Below, piece after piece: positions 33,576 to 46,375 of a DNA stretch of 64,000 nucleotides. Position 1 is the stretch's first letter; every line of letters begins with the position of its first letter. The translations under genes and the position numbers were made by a program. Source of the DNA: Candidatus Thiodiazotropha sp. (ex Monitilora ramsayi) (GTDB taxonomy: Bacteria; Pseudomonadota; Gammaproteobacteria; Chromatiales; Chromatiaceae); contig JAHXIO010000003.1 of the NCBI GenBank assembly GCA_025655595.1, forward strand, positions 62,001 through 126,000, given 5' to 3'. The notes beneath the pieces are model-generated. The model was not told the origin of the DNA and ran no database searches. It saw only the letters and a program-made list of their open reading frames with translations.

Positions 33576-34850
33576 TCATTCCTTTCCTCTCCTGGCCAGT
33601 AGAGATGCCCCATAGGCCGCTGCCTGTTGGTCGGCACGGGTGACAGGTATGCCAATTGCGGATTCCCGCATTTTTCGCCAGGGCTCATTGATCGCACCGC
33701 CGCCGATAGAGAGGATTCGTTTCGGTTTCGGCGCTCCCAGACGATAGAGCAGGGCGTATCCCTCTTGTTCAATACGTGTCAGTCCTTCAAGAATACCCTG
33801 AAAGAAACGGGCATCATCAGCCGGCCTTGGTGTAAGCCTGGGAAGGAACTCGCTGTCGTTGACCGGAAATCTCTCGCCCGGCCTTAGTAATGGATAGTAG
33901 TTAAGACCGGTAGAGTGGTTGGGGTCGAGCGAGGCGGTCATTTCAAGCATCTGGGTATCCGAGAAGAAATGTCGGCAGACAGCTCCGCCACTGTTTGAGG
34001 CACCGCCCACCAGCCACAGATCTCCCACACGATGGCTGTAGATCCCGTACTCAGAGGCAAATAACGGTTTGTCCGACAAGATTTTCAGTACCAGGGTGCT
34101 GCCCAGCGAAGTTACCGCGTCGCCGATCTCATTGGCGCCGGTCGCAAGAAAGGCAGCGTTGCTGTCCGTGGTACCGGTGACTACCGAGGTTGAGGCAGGC
34201 AGTCCCGTCTCATTGGCAACCGACTCGCACAGTGTTCCAATAGGTGTGCCACTCGGATATACCTTGGGCAGACACCCTGCAGGGAGTCCCAGCGACTGCA
34301 TCCACTCGGGCCACTGTCGTTTGATGGGATCGTAACCCAGCTTGAGGCAGTTATTTTCATCACTGAAGGGGAATCGATGAGATAGCATGCCCATGATCCA
34401 GTCTGCCTGATGCATGGCGTAGAACGATTTGGCAGGGACGACCTGCAGAAGGTGTATTAGCTTGGCCAGACTGGATGTGGCACCCAGGACCGGGCTGCCG
34501 GTCGGTGCAATGCTTTCAAGTTGCTGCAAGGCTTCTCGGCTGCGACTGTCGTTATACATCAGTCCAGCGGTCAGCGGCTTGCCCTGATTGTCGCAGAGCA
34601 GCAGAGTGGAAGAGGTGCCGTCAACCGCGATGGCTTCAAGGCGATAGTGGCTGCAGTCTCGGTTCAGTAGACGAAGCACCTCAACCACCGCATGCCACCA
34701 GACCATTGGGTCCTGTTGACTTTGCCCCGGTTGCGGTGATACAGGAGGCGGCAGAGGCACGGCATGCTCGGCAATGACCTGTGCCTGTTCATCAATGGCA
34801 ATACCCCGGCAACCCGAGGTCCCCAGATCAATACCGAGATAGCACTTCAA
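33576..34850 (-). CDS. FGGY-family carbohydrate kinase
   Basis: A 424-residue sugar kinase. The N-terminal ATP-binding motif is GIDLGTSGCRGIAIDEQAQ, the FGGY-type catalytic Asp lies in AIAVDGTSST, and the C-terminal LSIGGGAINEPWRKMRESAI is the second nucleotide motif. It is shorter than xylulokinase (about 490) and looks closer to the small D-ribulose/xylulose kinase-like group; the sugar is not certain. TTG 34850 is the start, 3 bases behind the stop of queF, so both form an operon. The functional link of a sugar kinase with queuosine synthesis is not obvious. Confidence 0.8.
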   Translation of the reverse strand: MKCYLGIDLGTSGCRGIAIDEQAQVIAEHAVPLPPPVSPQPGQSQQDPMVWWHAVVEVLRLLNRDCSHYRLEAIAVDGTSSTLLLCDNQGKPLTAGLMYNDSRSREALQQLESIAPTGSPVLGATSSLAKLIHLLQVVPAKSFYAMHQADWIMGMLSHRFPFSDENNCLKLGYDPIKRQWPEWMQSLGLPAGCLPKVYPSGTPIGTLCESVANETGLPASTSVVTGTTDSNAAFLATGANEIGDAVTSLGSTLVLKILSDKPLFASEYGIYSHRVGDLWLVGGASNSGGAVCRHFFSDTQMLEMTASLDPNHSTGLNYYPLLRPGERFPVNDSEFLPRLTPRPADDARFFQGILEGLTRIEQEGYALLYRLGAPKPKRILSIGGGAINEPWRKMRESAIGIPVTRADQQAAAYGASLLARRGKE

Positions 34851-34853
34851 GGA

Positions 34854-35243
34854 TCAGGGTAACTGGACAGGTGTTGGTGGCGTCCAGTCGTCCGAACGGT
34901 GCTCGGCCACTACGGTGGTATAGATGCCGCCACGAACGTTGAACTCTGCTGTGAGACGCATAAAACGGGGTTGTGTCACAGCCACCAGGTCGCCAAGGAT
35001 CTCATTGGTCACCGCCTCGTGGAAAGCACCCTGGTCACGAAAAGACCAGACATACATCTTCAGTGCCTTGAGTTCGACACAAAGAGTATCCGGCACATAT
35101 TCGAGCGTCATCTCGGCAAAATCGGGCTGTCCTGTTTTTGGACAGAGGCAGGTGAATTCCGGGATGCGGATACGGATGGTATAGTCCCTTTCCGGTCGCG
35201 GATTCTCGAATGTCTCGAGATCCTTACTAGGCTGACTGGGCAT
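34854..35243 (-). CDS. queF: NADPH-dependent 7-cyano-7-deazaguanine reductase QueF (unimodular type)
   Basis: A 129-residue short-form QueF, which reduces preQ0 nitrile to preQ1 amine in queuosine synthesis. The catalytic cysteine is in [15 protein letters not shown] near residues 30-44; [20 protein letters not shown] contains the substrate loop and NADPH-binding part; CVELKSLK-like motif is present as CVELKALK. Homodecamer of tunnel fold in relatives. First gene of a two-gene operon with the FGGY kinase. Divergent from smc, 174 bases apart. Confidence 0.95.
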   Translation of the reverse strand: MPSQPSKDLETFENPRPERDYTIRIRIPEFTCLCPKTGQPDFAEMTLEYVPDTLCVELKALKMYVWSFRDQGAFHEAVTNEILGDLVAVTQPRFMRLTAEFNVRGGIYTTVVAEHRSDDWTPPTPVQLP

Positions 35244-35417
35244 AATATCTGGTCACTCTTCACACAAATGATGCGCGATTATACGTGAGCAAATTCATCA
35301 CCAGAAGAGCTAGATTGAATCTTTTTAAAAAACAATAAGATACAAGGATAAGTTAAAGTGAGAGAAATTGCCCGTTCCCCTGTATCAATGACGCACTTTG
35401 GTGTATCTTAGCCGCCC

Positions 35418-38400
35418 ATGCGTCTGGAGAAGATTAAGCTCGCGGGTTTTAAGTCATTCGTCGATCCCACGACCGTGCCGATCCCCAGTAATCTGGTTGG
35501 CGTCGTCGGGCCGAACGGGTGCGGGAAATCCAATGTCATCGATGCGGTGCGATGGGTCATGGGCGAGAGCTCAGCCAAGATGTTGCGCGGCGAGTCGATG
35601 GCGGATGTCATTTTCAACGGTTCCAGCTCCCGTAAGCCGGTGGGTGCCGCGGTCATCGAACTGCTCTTCGACAATTCAGAGGGCAGGGCCGGGGGGCAAT
35701 ACGCCCAATACAATCAAATTTCGGTCAAGCGTCAGGTTTCCCGTGACGGCCAATCGCTCTACTTTCTGAATGGTGTTCGCTGTCGCCGGCGTGACATCAC
35801 CGATCTCTTTCTCGGCACAGGTCTTGGCCCCCGCAGCTACTCCATTATCGAACAAGGCATGATCTCCCGTCTTATCGAGGCGCGGCCAGAAGATCTGAGA
35901 GTCTTCCTCGAAGAGGCGGCCGGTATTTCGAAATACAAGGAGAGACGTCGTGAGACCGAGAACCGTATCCGTCACACCCGGGAGAATCTCGAGCGCCTGA
36001 CCGATCTGCGTGACGAAGTGGCCAAACAGTTACAACACCTGCAACGCCAGGCAGCCACGGCAGAGAAGTACAAGTTGTTCAAAGAAGAGGAGCGGCAGGT
36101 CAAGGCGGAACTGCTTGCGCTTCGTTGGCGAACCCTGGATGAGAATCTGAAACAGCGGGAACGCAAAATCGCGGAGCTGCAAAATCAGCTTGAAGCGGCG
36201 CTTGCAGATCAACGTAAACTCGAGTCGGCGATAGAGACCGACCGGGAAAAACATACCGAGGTCAATGACCAGTTCAACGAGGTACAGGGCTGCTTCTATG
36301 CCCTGGGTGCCGAAATTACCGGTCTGGAACAGGCGATTCAGTTCGCTAAAGACAGCCGTAAACAGCAGGAGCAGGACCTGGACCAGGTTGAGCAGGCCTG
36401 GCGTGAAGCGGAATCTCACCGTGAGCAGGATGAGCAGCGCTTGCAGGAGCTGAATGCCAGCCTTCAGGAAGAGCAACCCAAGCTGGACCAGGCACGCAGT
36501 GAAGAGCAGCTTCAGGCAGAGGCCTTGTCAGAAGCCGAAACTGCCATGCAATCCTGGCAGGCGGATTGGGATCAGTTCAACCAGCAGGCGGCAGAACCGG
36601 CTCAGCTTGCCCAGGTGGAGCGCACACGAATCAATCACCTGGAGCAACAGGGCGGCAACCTCGAGCGGAGGCTGCATAAACTGGATGAAGAGCTGGGCCG
36701 ACTCGACGACAGCCAGCTGTTGAGTGAGATCTCAACCCTGGAAGGGGAAGAGTCCGGCAAGAAGTCTGAGGTTGACGAACTCCAGACCAGGCTGGCCGGT
36801 TCCGTCGAAGAGATCAACCGCCAGCGGGAATCGATCAATCAGATCACCAGCCGGTTGGATGAGGCCAGGAGCGGTCTGCAGTCGGGTCAGGGTCGTTTCT
36901 CATCACTGGAAGCCCTGCAACAGGCGGCGCTGGGGAAACAGGAAAACGAAGTTGCCGAATGGCTGGAGCAGCATCAATTGGTCTCGGCCGCACGGATGGC
37001 CCAGCAGCTCAAGGTCGATCCACGCTGGCAGCGGGCGGTGGAGATCGTCCTAGGCTTTCATCTACAGGCGGTGTGCGTTGAGAGTCTGGACGGCTTGACA
37101 GAATCTCTGCCTCATTTGGATAAGGGCGCGCTGACGCTCTGGGACTCGAATGCCAGCAGTGACTCAAATCCTCCACACTCGCATGGCGATAACCTTTTGA
37201 ACAAAGTTGAGGCACCCTGGAGTCTGTACGGACTTCTTGGCGGCATCAGACTGGCAGATGATCTGGCCAGCGCGATGAGCCTGAGACAATCGCTACAGCC
37301 GGGAGAATCGGTCATTACGCCGGATGGAGTCTGGCTGGGACGGCAATGGCTGCGGATCGCGCGGGATCAGGATGAAAGTATCGGCGTGCTGGCAAGGGAA
37401 GAGGAGCTGCGTGAGCTGAAGGCAACGCTGGACGAACGGAAGGAGGAAGTCGATAACCTCTCCCAATCCCTGGATCAGGGGAGGAATTCTCTCCGCCAGG
37501 CTGAACAGGCCAGAGAGCAGAACCAGAATCTTTTCAATCAGACGAACCGCATGCTTTCCGAGATCCACAGCAGCCTGAGCGCCAAGCGCACACGGGCCGA
37601 TCATTTGCGTCAACGGCGAGAGCAGCTACAGCAGGAGCAGACGGAGATCGCCGAGCAGATCCGTTCCGATCAGGATCTGATGGAAGAGACACGCCAGCGC
37701 CTGCATGCGGCGCTCGAGTCCATAGAGACTCTCGGAGTACGCCGTGAGCAGTTGGTAAAGCGACGCGATGAGTTTCGTGTCGCAGTGAACGATGCCCGAG
37801 AAGCGCTCAACAAGCAGAGAGCCGTGACACATCAGGCTGCGCTGCAGGTGGAGTCGATGAAGACCGCCCAGAGCTCCCTGGTACAGAATCTAGAAAGGGC
37901 GCGGAGTCAATTGGCTCATCTGATGCAACGGCGGGATGAGCTTAAATCGACGCTCGCCAACAGTGAGGCGCCCTTGCAGCAGCAACTGGAGACATTGAAT
38001 CTCAAGCTGACGGAACGGGCTCAAGTAGAGAAAGAGCTGGCGGGTGTACGGCACGGATTGGAGGACGTGGACAGCCAACTGCGGGAAAAAGAGCAACAGC
38101 GTCATCGTATAGAACAACAGGTACAGGAGCGCCGCGACCGCCTCAATCAGGCCCGCTTGCAGAGTCAGGAGGTCAATGTCCGCTGTCAGACCCTGCAGGA
38201 GCAGCTGCATGAGGAGGGACTGGATGCGGAGGCCCTTTTCGAGCAGATGCCGGAGGAGGCGAACGAAGCGGCCTGGCATCAGAAAGCGGAAACACTGGCA
38301 CAACGGATCCAGCGGCTGGGCCCCATCAACCTGGCGGCTATCGACGAGTTCCAGGAGCAGTCCGAACGGTTGAAGTATCTCGACGAGCAGCATGAAGATA

Positions 38401-38930
38401 TCAGCAGTTCTCTGGAGACACTGGAGAATGCGATCCGCAAGATCGACCGTGAGACCCGTACCCGATTCAAGGAGACCTTCGACAAGGTCAACTCGGGAAT
38501 CAAAGAGCTTTTCCCCCGGCTCTTCGGAGGCGGCCACGCCTACCTGGAGCTGACGGGTGAGGATCTGCTCGATACCGGTGTAACCGTTATGGCTCGTCCT
38601 CCCGGCAAGCGGAATTCAAGTATCCACCTGCTGTCGGGTGGTGAGAAGGCGCTGACCGCGGTGGCCATGGTCTTCGCGATTTTCCAGCTCAATCCGGCGC
38701 CATTCTGCATGCTGGACGAGGTCGATGCACCCCTGGACGACGCCAATGTGGGTCGTTTCTGCGATATGGTGAAGTCCATGTCGGATCAGGTGCAGTTTAT
38801 CTTCATTACCCATAACAAGATTACCATGGAGATCGCCAATCAGCTTTCCGGTGTCACTATGTATGAACCCGGTGTCTCCCGCCTGGTTACCGTCGATGTG
38901 GAGGAGGCGGCACAACTCGCCGCTGTGTAG
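35418..38930 (+). CDS. smc: Chromosome segregation ATPase SMC
   Basis: A 1170-residue SMC. Walker A GPNGCGKSNVIDAVRWVMG is at residues 32-50; two long coiled coils (about 165-500 and 660-1000) flank the hinge near 510-650; the signature motif HLLSGGEKALTAVAMVF and Walker B FCMLDEVDAPLDDANVGRF are at the C-terminus. With ScpA and ScpB (encoded at 48.9-50.6 kb) it forms the condensin that organises and segregates the chromosome. Presence of SMC-ScpAB rather than MukBEF separates this organism from the enterics. First gene of smc-zipA-ligA; zipA starts 3 bases after its stop. Confidence 0.97.
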   Translation: MRLEKIKLAGFKSFVDPTTVPIPSNLVGVVGPNGCGKSNVIDAVRWVMGESSAKMLRGESMADVIFNGSSSRKPVGAAVIELLFDNSEGRAGGQYAQYNQISVKRQVSRDGQSLYFLNGVRCRRRDITDLFLGTGLGPRSYSIIEQGMISRLIEARPEDLRVFLEEAAGISKYKERRRETENRIRHTRENLERLTDLRDEVAKQLQHLQRQAATAEKYKLFKEEERQVKAELLALRWRTLDENLKQRERKIAELQNQLEAALADQRKLESAIETDREKHTEVNDQFNEVQGCFYALGAEITGLEQAIQFAKDSRKQQEQDLDQVEQAWREAESHREQDEQRLQELNASLQEEQPKLDQARSEEQLQAEALSEAETAMQSWQADWDQFNQQAAEPAQLAQVERTRINHLEQQGGNLERRLHKLDEELGRLDDSQLLSEISTLEGEESGKKSEVDELQTRLAGSVEEINRQRESINQITSRLDEARSGLQSGQGRFSSLEALQQAALGKQENEVAEWLEQHQLVSAARMAQQLKVDPRWQRAVEIVLGFHLQAVCVESLDGLTESLPHLDKGALTLWDSNASSDSNPPHSHGDNLLNKVEAPWSLYGLLGGIRLADDLASAMSLRQSLQPGESVITPDGVWLGRQWLRIARDQDESIGVLAREEELRELKATLDERKEEVDNLSQSLDQGRNSLRQAEQAREQNQNLFNQTNRMLSEIHSSLSAKRTRADHLRQRREQLQQEQTEIAEQIRSDQDLMEETRQRLHAALESIETLGVRREQLVKRRDEFRVAVNDAREALNKQRAVTHQAALQVESMKTAQSSLVQNLERARSQLAHLMQRRDELKSTLANSEAPLQQQLETLNLKLTERAQVEKELAGVRHGLEDVDSQLREKEQQRHRIEQQVQERRDRLNQARLQSQEVNVRCQTLQEQLHEEGLDAEALFEQMPEEANEAAWHQKAETLAQRIQRLGPINLAAIDEFQEQSERLKYLDEQHEDISSSLETLENAIRKIDRETRTRFKETFDKVNSGIKELFPRLFGGGHAYLELTGEDLLDTGVTVMARPPGKRNSSIHLLSGGEKALTAVAMVFAIFQLNPAPFCMLDEVDAPLDDANVGRFCDMVKSMSDQVQFIFITHNKITMEIANQLSGVTMYEPGVSRLVTVDVEEAAQLAAV

Positions 38931-38933
38931 CAG

Positions 38934-42073
<3,140 letters not shown>

Positions 42074-42196
42074 TTGTATTGATTTGGGCGGATACTCATT
42101 GAATACCTGCTGGTAAGTGGGGTTGCCAATCCGTTAAGCTTCCTGCCTGATTGTTAGCAGACGGAGCGGGGACAGCCCGCTCAGAGTGATAGAACC

Positions 42197-42496
42197 ATGA
42201 GCGATTCATCGAATAAAGAGCGGGAGATCATGCAGGTGATGCGAAGAGTGCTCACCACGATCGTCCGGGAGGTCACGCCCGAGCATAAGAGTCTCAGGCA
42301 TCCGCTGTCCGAGCAGACGATTCAGGATATACGTCAGTGTCTTGGCCTGATCACTGCGCGGGAAAAGGAGTTGGCTGACGCAGCGGGAAGGAGTGCTGAA
42401 GAGCGTCCCTATTTCGTTGACGAACCCCCGCAGACGAAGGTTGTGCCGATCAGTAAAATCGGTAAGGCGAAGTCTGAGACTGGTGGAGATGATTGA
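42197..42496 (+). CDS. Small conserved-looking protein of unknown function
   Basis: A 99-residue soluble protein. The N-terminal 65 residues (EREIMQVMRRVLTTIVREVT, HKSLRHPLSEQTIQDIRQCL) look helical and well folded; the rest (PPQTKVVPISKIGKAKSETG) is a flexible tail. I recognise no family. It lies downstream of ligA in the same direction after a 120-base gap and is followed by a strong terminator, which supports a real gene. Start ATG 42197 has no strong ribosome binding site. Confidence 0.65.
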   Translation: MSDSSNKEREIMQVMRRVLTTIVREVTPEHKSLRHPLSEQTIQDIRQCLGLITAREKELADAAGRSAEERPYFVDEPPQTKVVPISKIGKAKSETGGDD

Positions 42497-42537
42497 TCTT
42501 TTATTTGCGTGTTCGACGAACGGTCGAACTCGCAATT

Positions 42538-42567
42538 AAAAACGGCGGGTTTGAACCCGCCGTTTTT
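42538..42567. terminator. Bidirectional intrinsic terminator
   Basis: AAACGGCGGGTTTGAACCCGCCGTTT is an uninterrupted hairpin (arms AACGGCGGGTT and AACCCGCCGTT) flanked by A-runs on the left and T-runs on the right. It stands between two convergent genes (ends at 42496 and 42586) and can serve both. Confidence 0.9.
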
Positions 42568-42585
42568 CGTTGATAAGACAAAAAG

Positions 42586-43575
42586 TTATTCTGAAGTCGT
42601 TTTCATCTCATCTTTTGCGGGATCCTGGCCTTCCGCAGGTTCAGACAATTCCGCTGACTCCCCGCTATCCGCCGGCTGAGCTTTCACTGCATTCATCTCA
42701 TTGAAAACGATCGCACTCTTGTCGCGCAGACCCTGCATATAAGCGGCCAATGAGTTCTGTTGCAGTTTGGTGATGATATCTCCACGCACACCTTCCAGAG
42801 TGGGTGCTTCGGTGTCGCGGTTGTCCTCCAGCAGAATGACGTGCCAGCCGAACTGGGTATTCACCGGGGCCTTGCTGTAGCTGCCTTTTTCCATGGAGAC
42901 AACGGCGTCGGAGAAAGGCTTGACCATCTGCGCAGCATCGAACCAGCCGAGATCGCCACCGTTTTTACCGGTCGGACCGGTGGAGTGGGTCTTTGCCAGC
43001 TCGGCAAAATCGGCACCCCCGTCCAGTTCAGCGATGAGCGACTTGGCAGCCTCTTCCTCTTTCACAAGGATATGTCTGGCCTTGTACTCCTTGTTCGACT
43101 GACTGGCATATTCTGCTTCATAGAGCGTTTTAATCTCTTCTTCACTCGGTTGGTGGGTTTCGGCATATTCCTGAATCAGTGTTTGAGTCAGCAGTTTTGC
43201 CCGCAGAAGCGTCAGCGTGGCTTCGATCTCCGGCCGCTTGTCGATACCCTGCTTTTCGGCATCCTGCGCCACGATCAGGACATTGGATAGTTCATTGAGT
43301 ACGCTCATCTGCATCTGAGCTGAGTTCTGGGCGTCGGGTACGTTGCGCATCCGGTCCTGGAAATAGAGTCCGTACATTGCTTTGCTGACCTGCTGGCCGT
43401 TGACGCTCAGCAGGGTGTTTTCATCCATCTCCGGTTTGGCCGGTGTCTGCTCCTGGACGGTTTCCGGCTTTTCAGGAGCCGGCACAGTCGGCGCCTTGTC
43501 GGCTGTCTGGTTACAGCCGACCAGTAGCGCGGTGCTACAGATTGAGGCGAGGAGGATCTGTTTCTTCATAATCAT
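42586..43575 (-). CDS. PpiC/SurA-type peptidyl-prolyl isomerase, lipoprotein
   Basis: A 329-residue periplasmic chaperone-isomerase. Signal peptide with lipobox LLVGC (cysteine near residue 21) predicts attachment to a membrane. A helical N-terminal domain similar to SurA_N/PrsA (about 50-160) is followed by a parvulin domain (KARHILVKEEEAAKSLIAEL, GPTGKNGGDLGWFDAAQMV, FGWHVILLEDNR; about 167-260). The tail is acidic and proline-rich. It probably assists folding of outer-membrane or secreted proteins. ATG 43575 or 43569 may be the start. A terminator stands behind the gene. Confidence 0.9.
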   Translation of the reverse strand: MIMKKQILLASICSTALLVGCNQTADKAPTVPAPEKPETVQEQTPAKPEMDENTLLSVNGQQVSKAMYGLYFQDRMRNVPDAQNSAQMQMSVLNELSNVLIVAQDAEKQGIDKRPEIEATLTLLRAKLLTQTLIQEYAETHQPSEEEIKTLYEAEYASQSNKEYKARHILVKEEEAAKSLIAELDGGADFAELAKTHSTGPTGKNGGDLGWFDAAQMVKPFSDAVVSMEKGSYSKAPVNTQFGWHVILLEDNRDTEAPTLEGVRGDIITKLQQNSLAAYMQGLRDKSAIVFNEMNAVKAQPADSGESAELSEPAEGQDPAKDEMKTTSE

Positions 43576-43624
43576 ATCTACCTTAAATTTTATGATTGAC
43601 GGTTTTCTCTTTCCTGAAACCTTG

Positions 43625-43927
43625 TTATGCAGGAAGGGCTTTATTAAAGGGTTTTACGGTGACGCGGGCATAGACGCCGGCCTTGATATAGGGATCCTCG
43701 TCGGCCCAGGTTTTAGCGCTCGCGAGATCGGGAAACTCGGCAACGATGAGGCTGCCCGTGAAGCCGGCTGGCCCGGGGTCTTCCGCGTCAATGGCGGGAT
43801 GGGGGCCTGCCAAAAGCAGTCGCCCCTCATGCTGCAACTGCTTCAGACGCTCCACATGCTTGGGGCGTACTTTGAGCCGCTGCTCCAGGCTGTCTTCTCT
43901 GTCCTCGGCAAGAATGGCGTAAAACAC
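43625..43927 (-). CDS. yciI: YciI-family protein
   Basis: A 100-residue Yci[41 protein letters not shown] and [20 protein letters not shown] with the conserved His and Asp of the ferredoxin-like fold. The biochemical role of YciI is poorly known. The gene starts 2 bases behind the end of yciB, the same neighbourhood as in E. coli (yciB-yciA-yciI). Confidence 0.9.
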   Translation of the reverse strand: MFYAILAEDREDSLEQRLKVRPKHVERLKQLQHEGRLLLAGPHPAIDAEDPGPAGFTGSLIVAEFPDLASAKTWADEDPYIKAGVYARVTVKPFNKALPA

Positions 43928-43928
43928 G

Positions 43929-44594
43929 TTAGCTTTCCTCTTGTTCTATGGCACTGTCGGGCATATGCCGCGCAAGGTAGAAGGCCTGTGCGACAGCGAA
44001 GACCAGGGTGAGGCCCATGATGCCAAACAGCTTGAAATTGACCCAGAACTCTTCCAGAGAGTGTGCAGTATTGCACATCTCGAGCACGTTGCCCTGAAAC
44101 AGCGTAGGGCATTGGTCGAAATCGATCTGCTCAACACCGGTGAGAGCAATCAACTGAGCCTCGGCGGTGAAGAAATCCTGGGCGACATAGAGATTGAGTA
44201 AGCCCAGAAAGATGAAGAAGAGAGACCAGGCGAGATTCAGCTTTCGCCAAATGGGGCCTGGTAACTCGAAATTAGACTCCATCATGCGCTGAATCAGCGG
44301 TTTATCGCCGATAAACTGGCTGGCGAGCAATACCGTGCCGAACAGCCAGTTGATCACTGTCGGCTTCCACATAATAAAAGCACGATCCTGTAGCAGCAGT
44401 GTCAGGCCGCCAAAGACGACCAGTATCGCTAAAGTTATCCAGTGAACTCGTTCAACCTTGCCTTTTTTCAGCCAGTTGTAACCGACTTGCGCGACTGATG
44501 CGGCAATAGCTACAGCGGTTGCTGTGTAGATGCCGTAGAGCTGGTAGGCAATAAAAAAGAGAATGACGGGGAAAAAGTCAGTGAGAAACTTCAT
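43929..44594 (-). CDS. yciB: Inner membrane septation protein YciB (IspZ) with a loop insertion
   Basis: A 221-residue integral membrane protein with at least five helices. Typical blocks: [40 protein letters not shown] and [20 protein letters not shown]. YciB links cell elongation and division machinery in enterics. Unlike the usual 180-residue protein it carries about 40 extra residues (142-181) between the helix ending NLYVAQ and FWVNFKLFG, including two cysteines (C162 and C174). The loop may cross-link in the periplasm or bind a partner. Operon with yciI downstream. Confidence 0.9.
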   Translation of the reverse strand: MKFLTDFFPVILFFIAYQLYGIYTATAVAIAASVAQVGYNWLKKGKVERVHWITLAILVVFGGLTLLLQDRAFIMWKPTVINWLFGTVLLASQFIGDKPLIQRMMESNFELPGPIWRKLNLAWSLFFIFLGLLNLYVAQDFFTAEAQLIALTGVEQIDFDQCPTLFQGNVLEMCNTAHSLEEFWVNFKLFGIMGLTLVFAVAQAFYLARHMPDSAIEQEES

Positions 44595-44616
44595 GGGTTC
44601 TATGTCTGTCGTCCTG

Positions 44617-45366
44617 TTAATGCAATGTCTTCGGTGTATTCCAAAGGTTGTAATATTTTTCCACTAACTGCCGGACGACATCAGGATAGTTCAGTGCCTC
44701 CATCTGCTGCATGCCCTCTTCGAAAAAGCGCTGTGCCTCTTCGGGTAATGCCTCGATCAACAACTGGTATGCCTCTTCGATCAATTCGGATTGATGGCTT
44801 CGCGTGGCGATAATAGCTTGATTCATTAGCAGCAGTCGCCAGGGTCTTGCTGGGTTTTGCTTCTCCAGATCCTGATGCAATAGCGGACTGGCTGCATGCT
44901 GTAGTTCGGCCGCCACCTGATAGAGTTGCGCCAGCGCCGAAGGTTCCCTCAACGTGTTGGCCTGACGGGCAAGGGCATTGACGATAGGCTCCAGGGTACG
45001 CAGTTCACCCTGATGTCTGGCTATCCAGAGGGCCATCGGTAAGGTGAGGTCTTCCAGAGACTGACTCTGTGAGGAGAGATTCAGACTGCCGGCAACCGCT
45101 GAGAGATCCGAGAGTATGTGGATGGCATAGTCACCCAACTCATTCAGGTCGACATCGTGATGGGATAGATCGACGCTCATGCTGCCTTTGGCCTCGATAA
45201 TTGCCAGTAACTCAAGCAACCTCAGCATCGCCTTTTCCAACATGGCGGGTGAGTGATCCGCGTCGTCCGCTTCCGGTGCTGAGTGACTGCTCGCAGCGAC
45301 AACCGCAGGGGCGGTGGACTGGAACTGTTGTCCGATGTAATCAAGATCGAGGCCGGGGAAAAGCAT
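44617..45366 (-). CDS. Uncharacterised helical protein
   Basis: A 249-residue soluble protein without a name I can give. Almost all predicted helix; motifs such as MLRLLELLAIIEAKGSMSVD, SALAQLYQVAAELQHAASPL and EEAQRFFEEGMQQMEALNYP suggest a TPR-like or alpha-solenoid fold. It starts 139 bases before the divergent RNase AM gene and ends 22 bases before yciB, so it may be the first gene of an operon with yciB-yciI. A link to cell envelope or division is only positional. Confidence 0.7.
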   Translation of the reverse strand: MLFPGLDLDYIGQQFQSTAPAVVAASSHSAPEADDADHSPAMLEKAMLRLLELLAIIEAKGSMSVDLSHHDVDLNELGDYAIHILSDLSAVAGSLNLSSQSQSLEDLTLPMALWIARHQGELRTLEPIVNALARQANTLREPSALAQLYQVAAELQHAASPLLHQDLEKQNPARPWRLLLMNQAIIATRSHQSELIEEAYQLLIEALPEEAQRFFEEGMQQMEALNYPDVVRQLVEKYYNLWNTPKTLH

Positions 45367-45505
45367 GGAGGGATTGTATCAGGCACTTGGCAGAGCGTCT
45401 CCACTGTCGGGCATGCGGGTTTTCACCATATAGTTTGTCGCGATTTGGCGTTATCGGCGTATTTGATCTGTCAGTCTGTCGCCGCTATGGGTACAATCCG
45501 CCACC

Positions 45506-46372
45506 ATGTTTTGCCGCTACGATCTGCACAGCCACTCAACTGCATCCGATGGGACCCTCTCACCGGCTGCACTCGTGCGTCTGGCGTCTGAGGCTGGCGT
45601 ACAGATACTTGCCCTGACCGACCACGATACCGTTGCAGGGATTCGAGAAGCCAGGGAGGTTGCGGAGACATGTGGGATCCAGCTGATTTCGGGCGTCGAG
45701 GTCTCTGTGACCTGGAGCCGGCAGACGGTGCATATCGTCGGTCTGAATGTGGATACAGAGAGCCGAGTGCTTGGGGATGGCCTGCAGACGCTGCGTGATT
45801 TCCGTGACTGGCGTGCCCGGGAGATAGGAAAGCGTCTGCAAACAGCGGGTATCCAGAACGCTTTTGAAGGCGCACTGGCACATTCCAACGGTACCTTGGT
45901 CAGCCGCACCCATTTCGCACGCATGTTGGTGGAGAGGGGAGTGGTGGAGGATGAACGCAAAGTCTTCAAGCACTATCTGGTACAGGGTAAACCCGGTCAT
46001 GTTCCCGGTAACTGGGCCTCCTTGGAAAATGCACTGGAGTGGATTCACCAGGCAGGGGGAGAGGCAGTGATCGCTCACCCGGCCCGCTACAAAATGACCC
46101 GGACGAAACTGAGAAGACTCTTCGGCGAGTTTCAGGAGCTTGGGGGTGAGGCGATCGAGGTGGTCTCCGGCAGCCATGGCAGGGATGACTGCATCTCCAT
46201 GGCCAAACACACCAACGATTTCGGGTTACTGGCCTCGGCCGGGTCCGATTTTCACTCTCCGGAGAATCCTTGGGTAGCTCTGGGTCGTCTGCCGTTGCTG
46301 CCTGGTGATTGCCGACCGATCTGGGATGGCTGGTCCGGCGTGGAAGCGGGTGCCAGCCGTTTGGCAGGTTGA
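45506..46372 (+). CDS. rnm: PHP-domain 5'-3' exoribonuclease RNase AM (YciV/TrpH)
   Basis: A 288-residue PHP-domain phosphoesterase. Metal ligands are visible in YDLHSHSTASDGTLSPAAL at residues 5-23 (His-x-His), TDHDTVAGI, EVSV and SAGSDFHSPENPW near the end. The E. coli orthologue trims 5' ends of 23S, 16S and 5S rRNA and degrades 3',5'-bisnucleotides. First gene of a compact run in which yciO starts 3 bases later, as in enteric genomes. Confidence 0.9.
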   Translation: MFCRYDLHSHSTASDGTLSPAALVRLASEAGVQILALTDHDTVAGIREAREVAETCGIQLISGVEVSVTWSRQTVHIVGLNVDTESRVLGDGLQTLRDFRDWRAREIGKRLQTAGIQNAFEGALAHSNGTLVSRTHFARMLVERGVVEDERKVFKHYLVQGKPGHVPGNWASLENALEWIHQAGGEAVIAHPARYKMTRTKLRRLFGEFQELGGEAIEVVSGSHGRDDCISMAKHTNDFGLLASAGSDFHSPENPWVALGRLPLLPGDCRPIWDGWSGVEAGASRLAG

Positions 46373-46375
46373 ATC

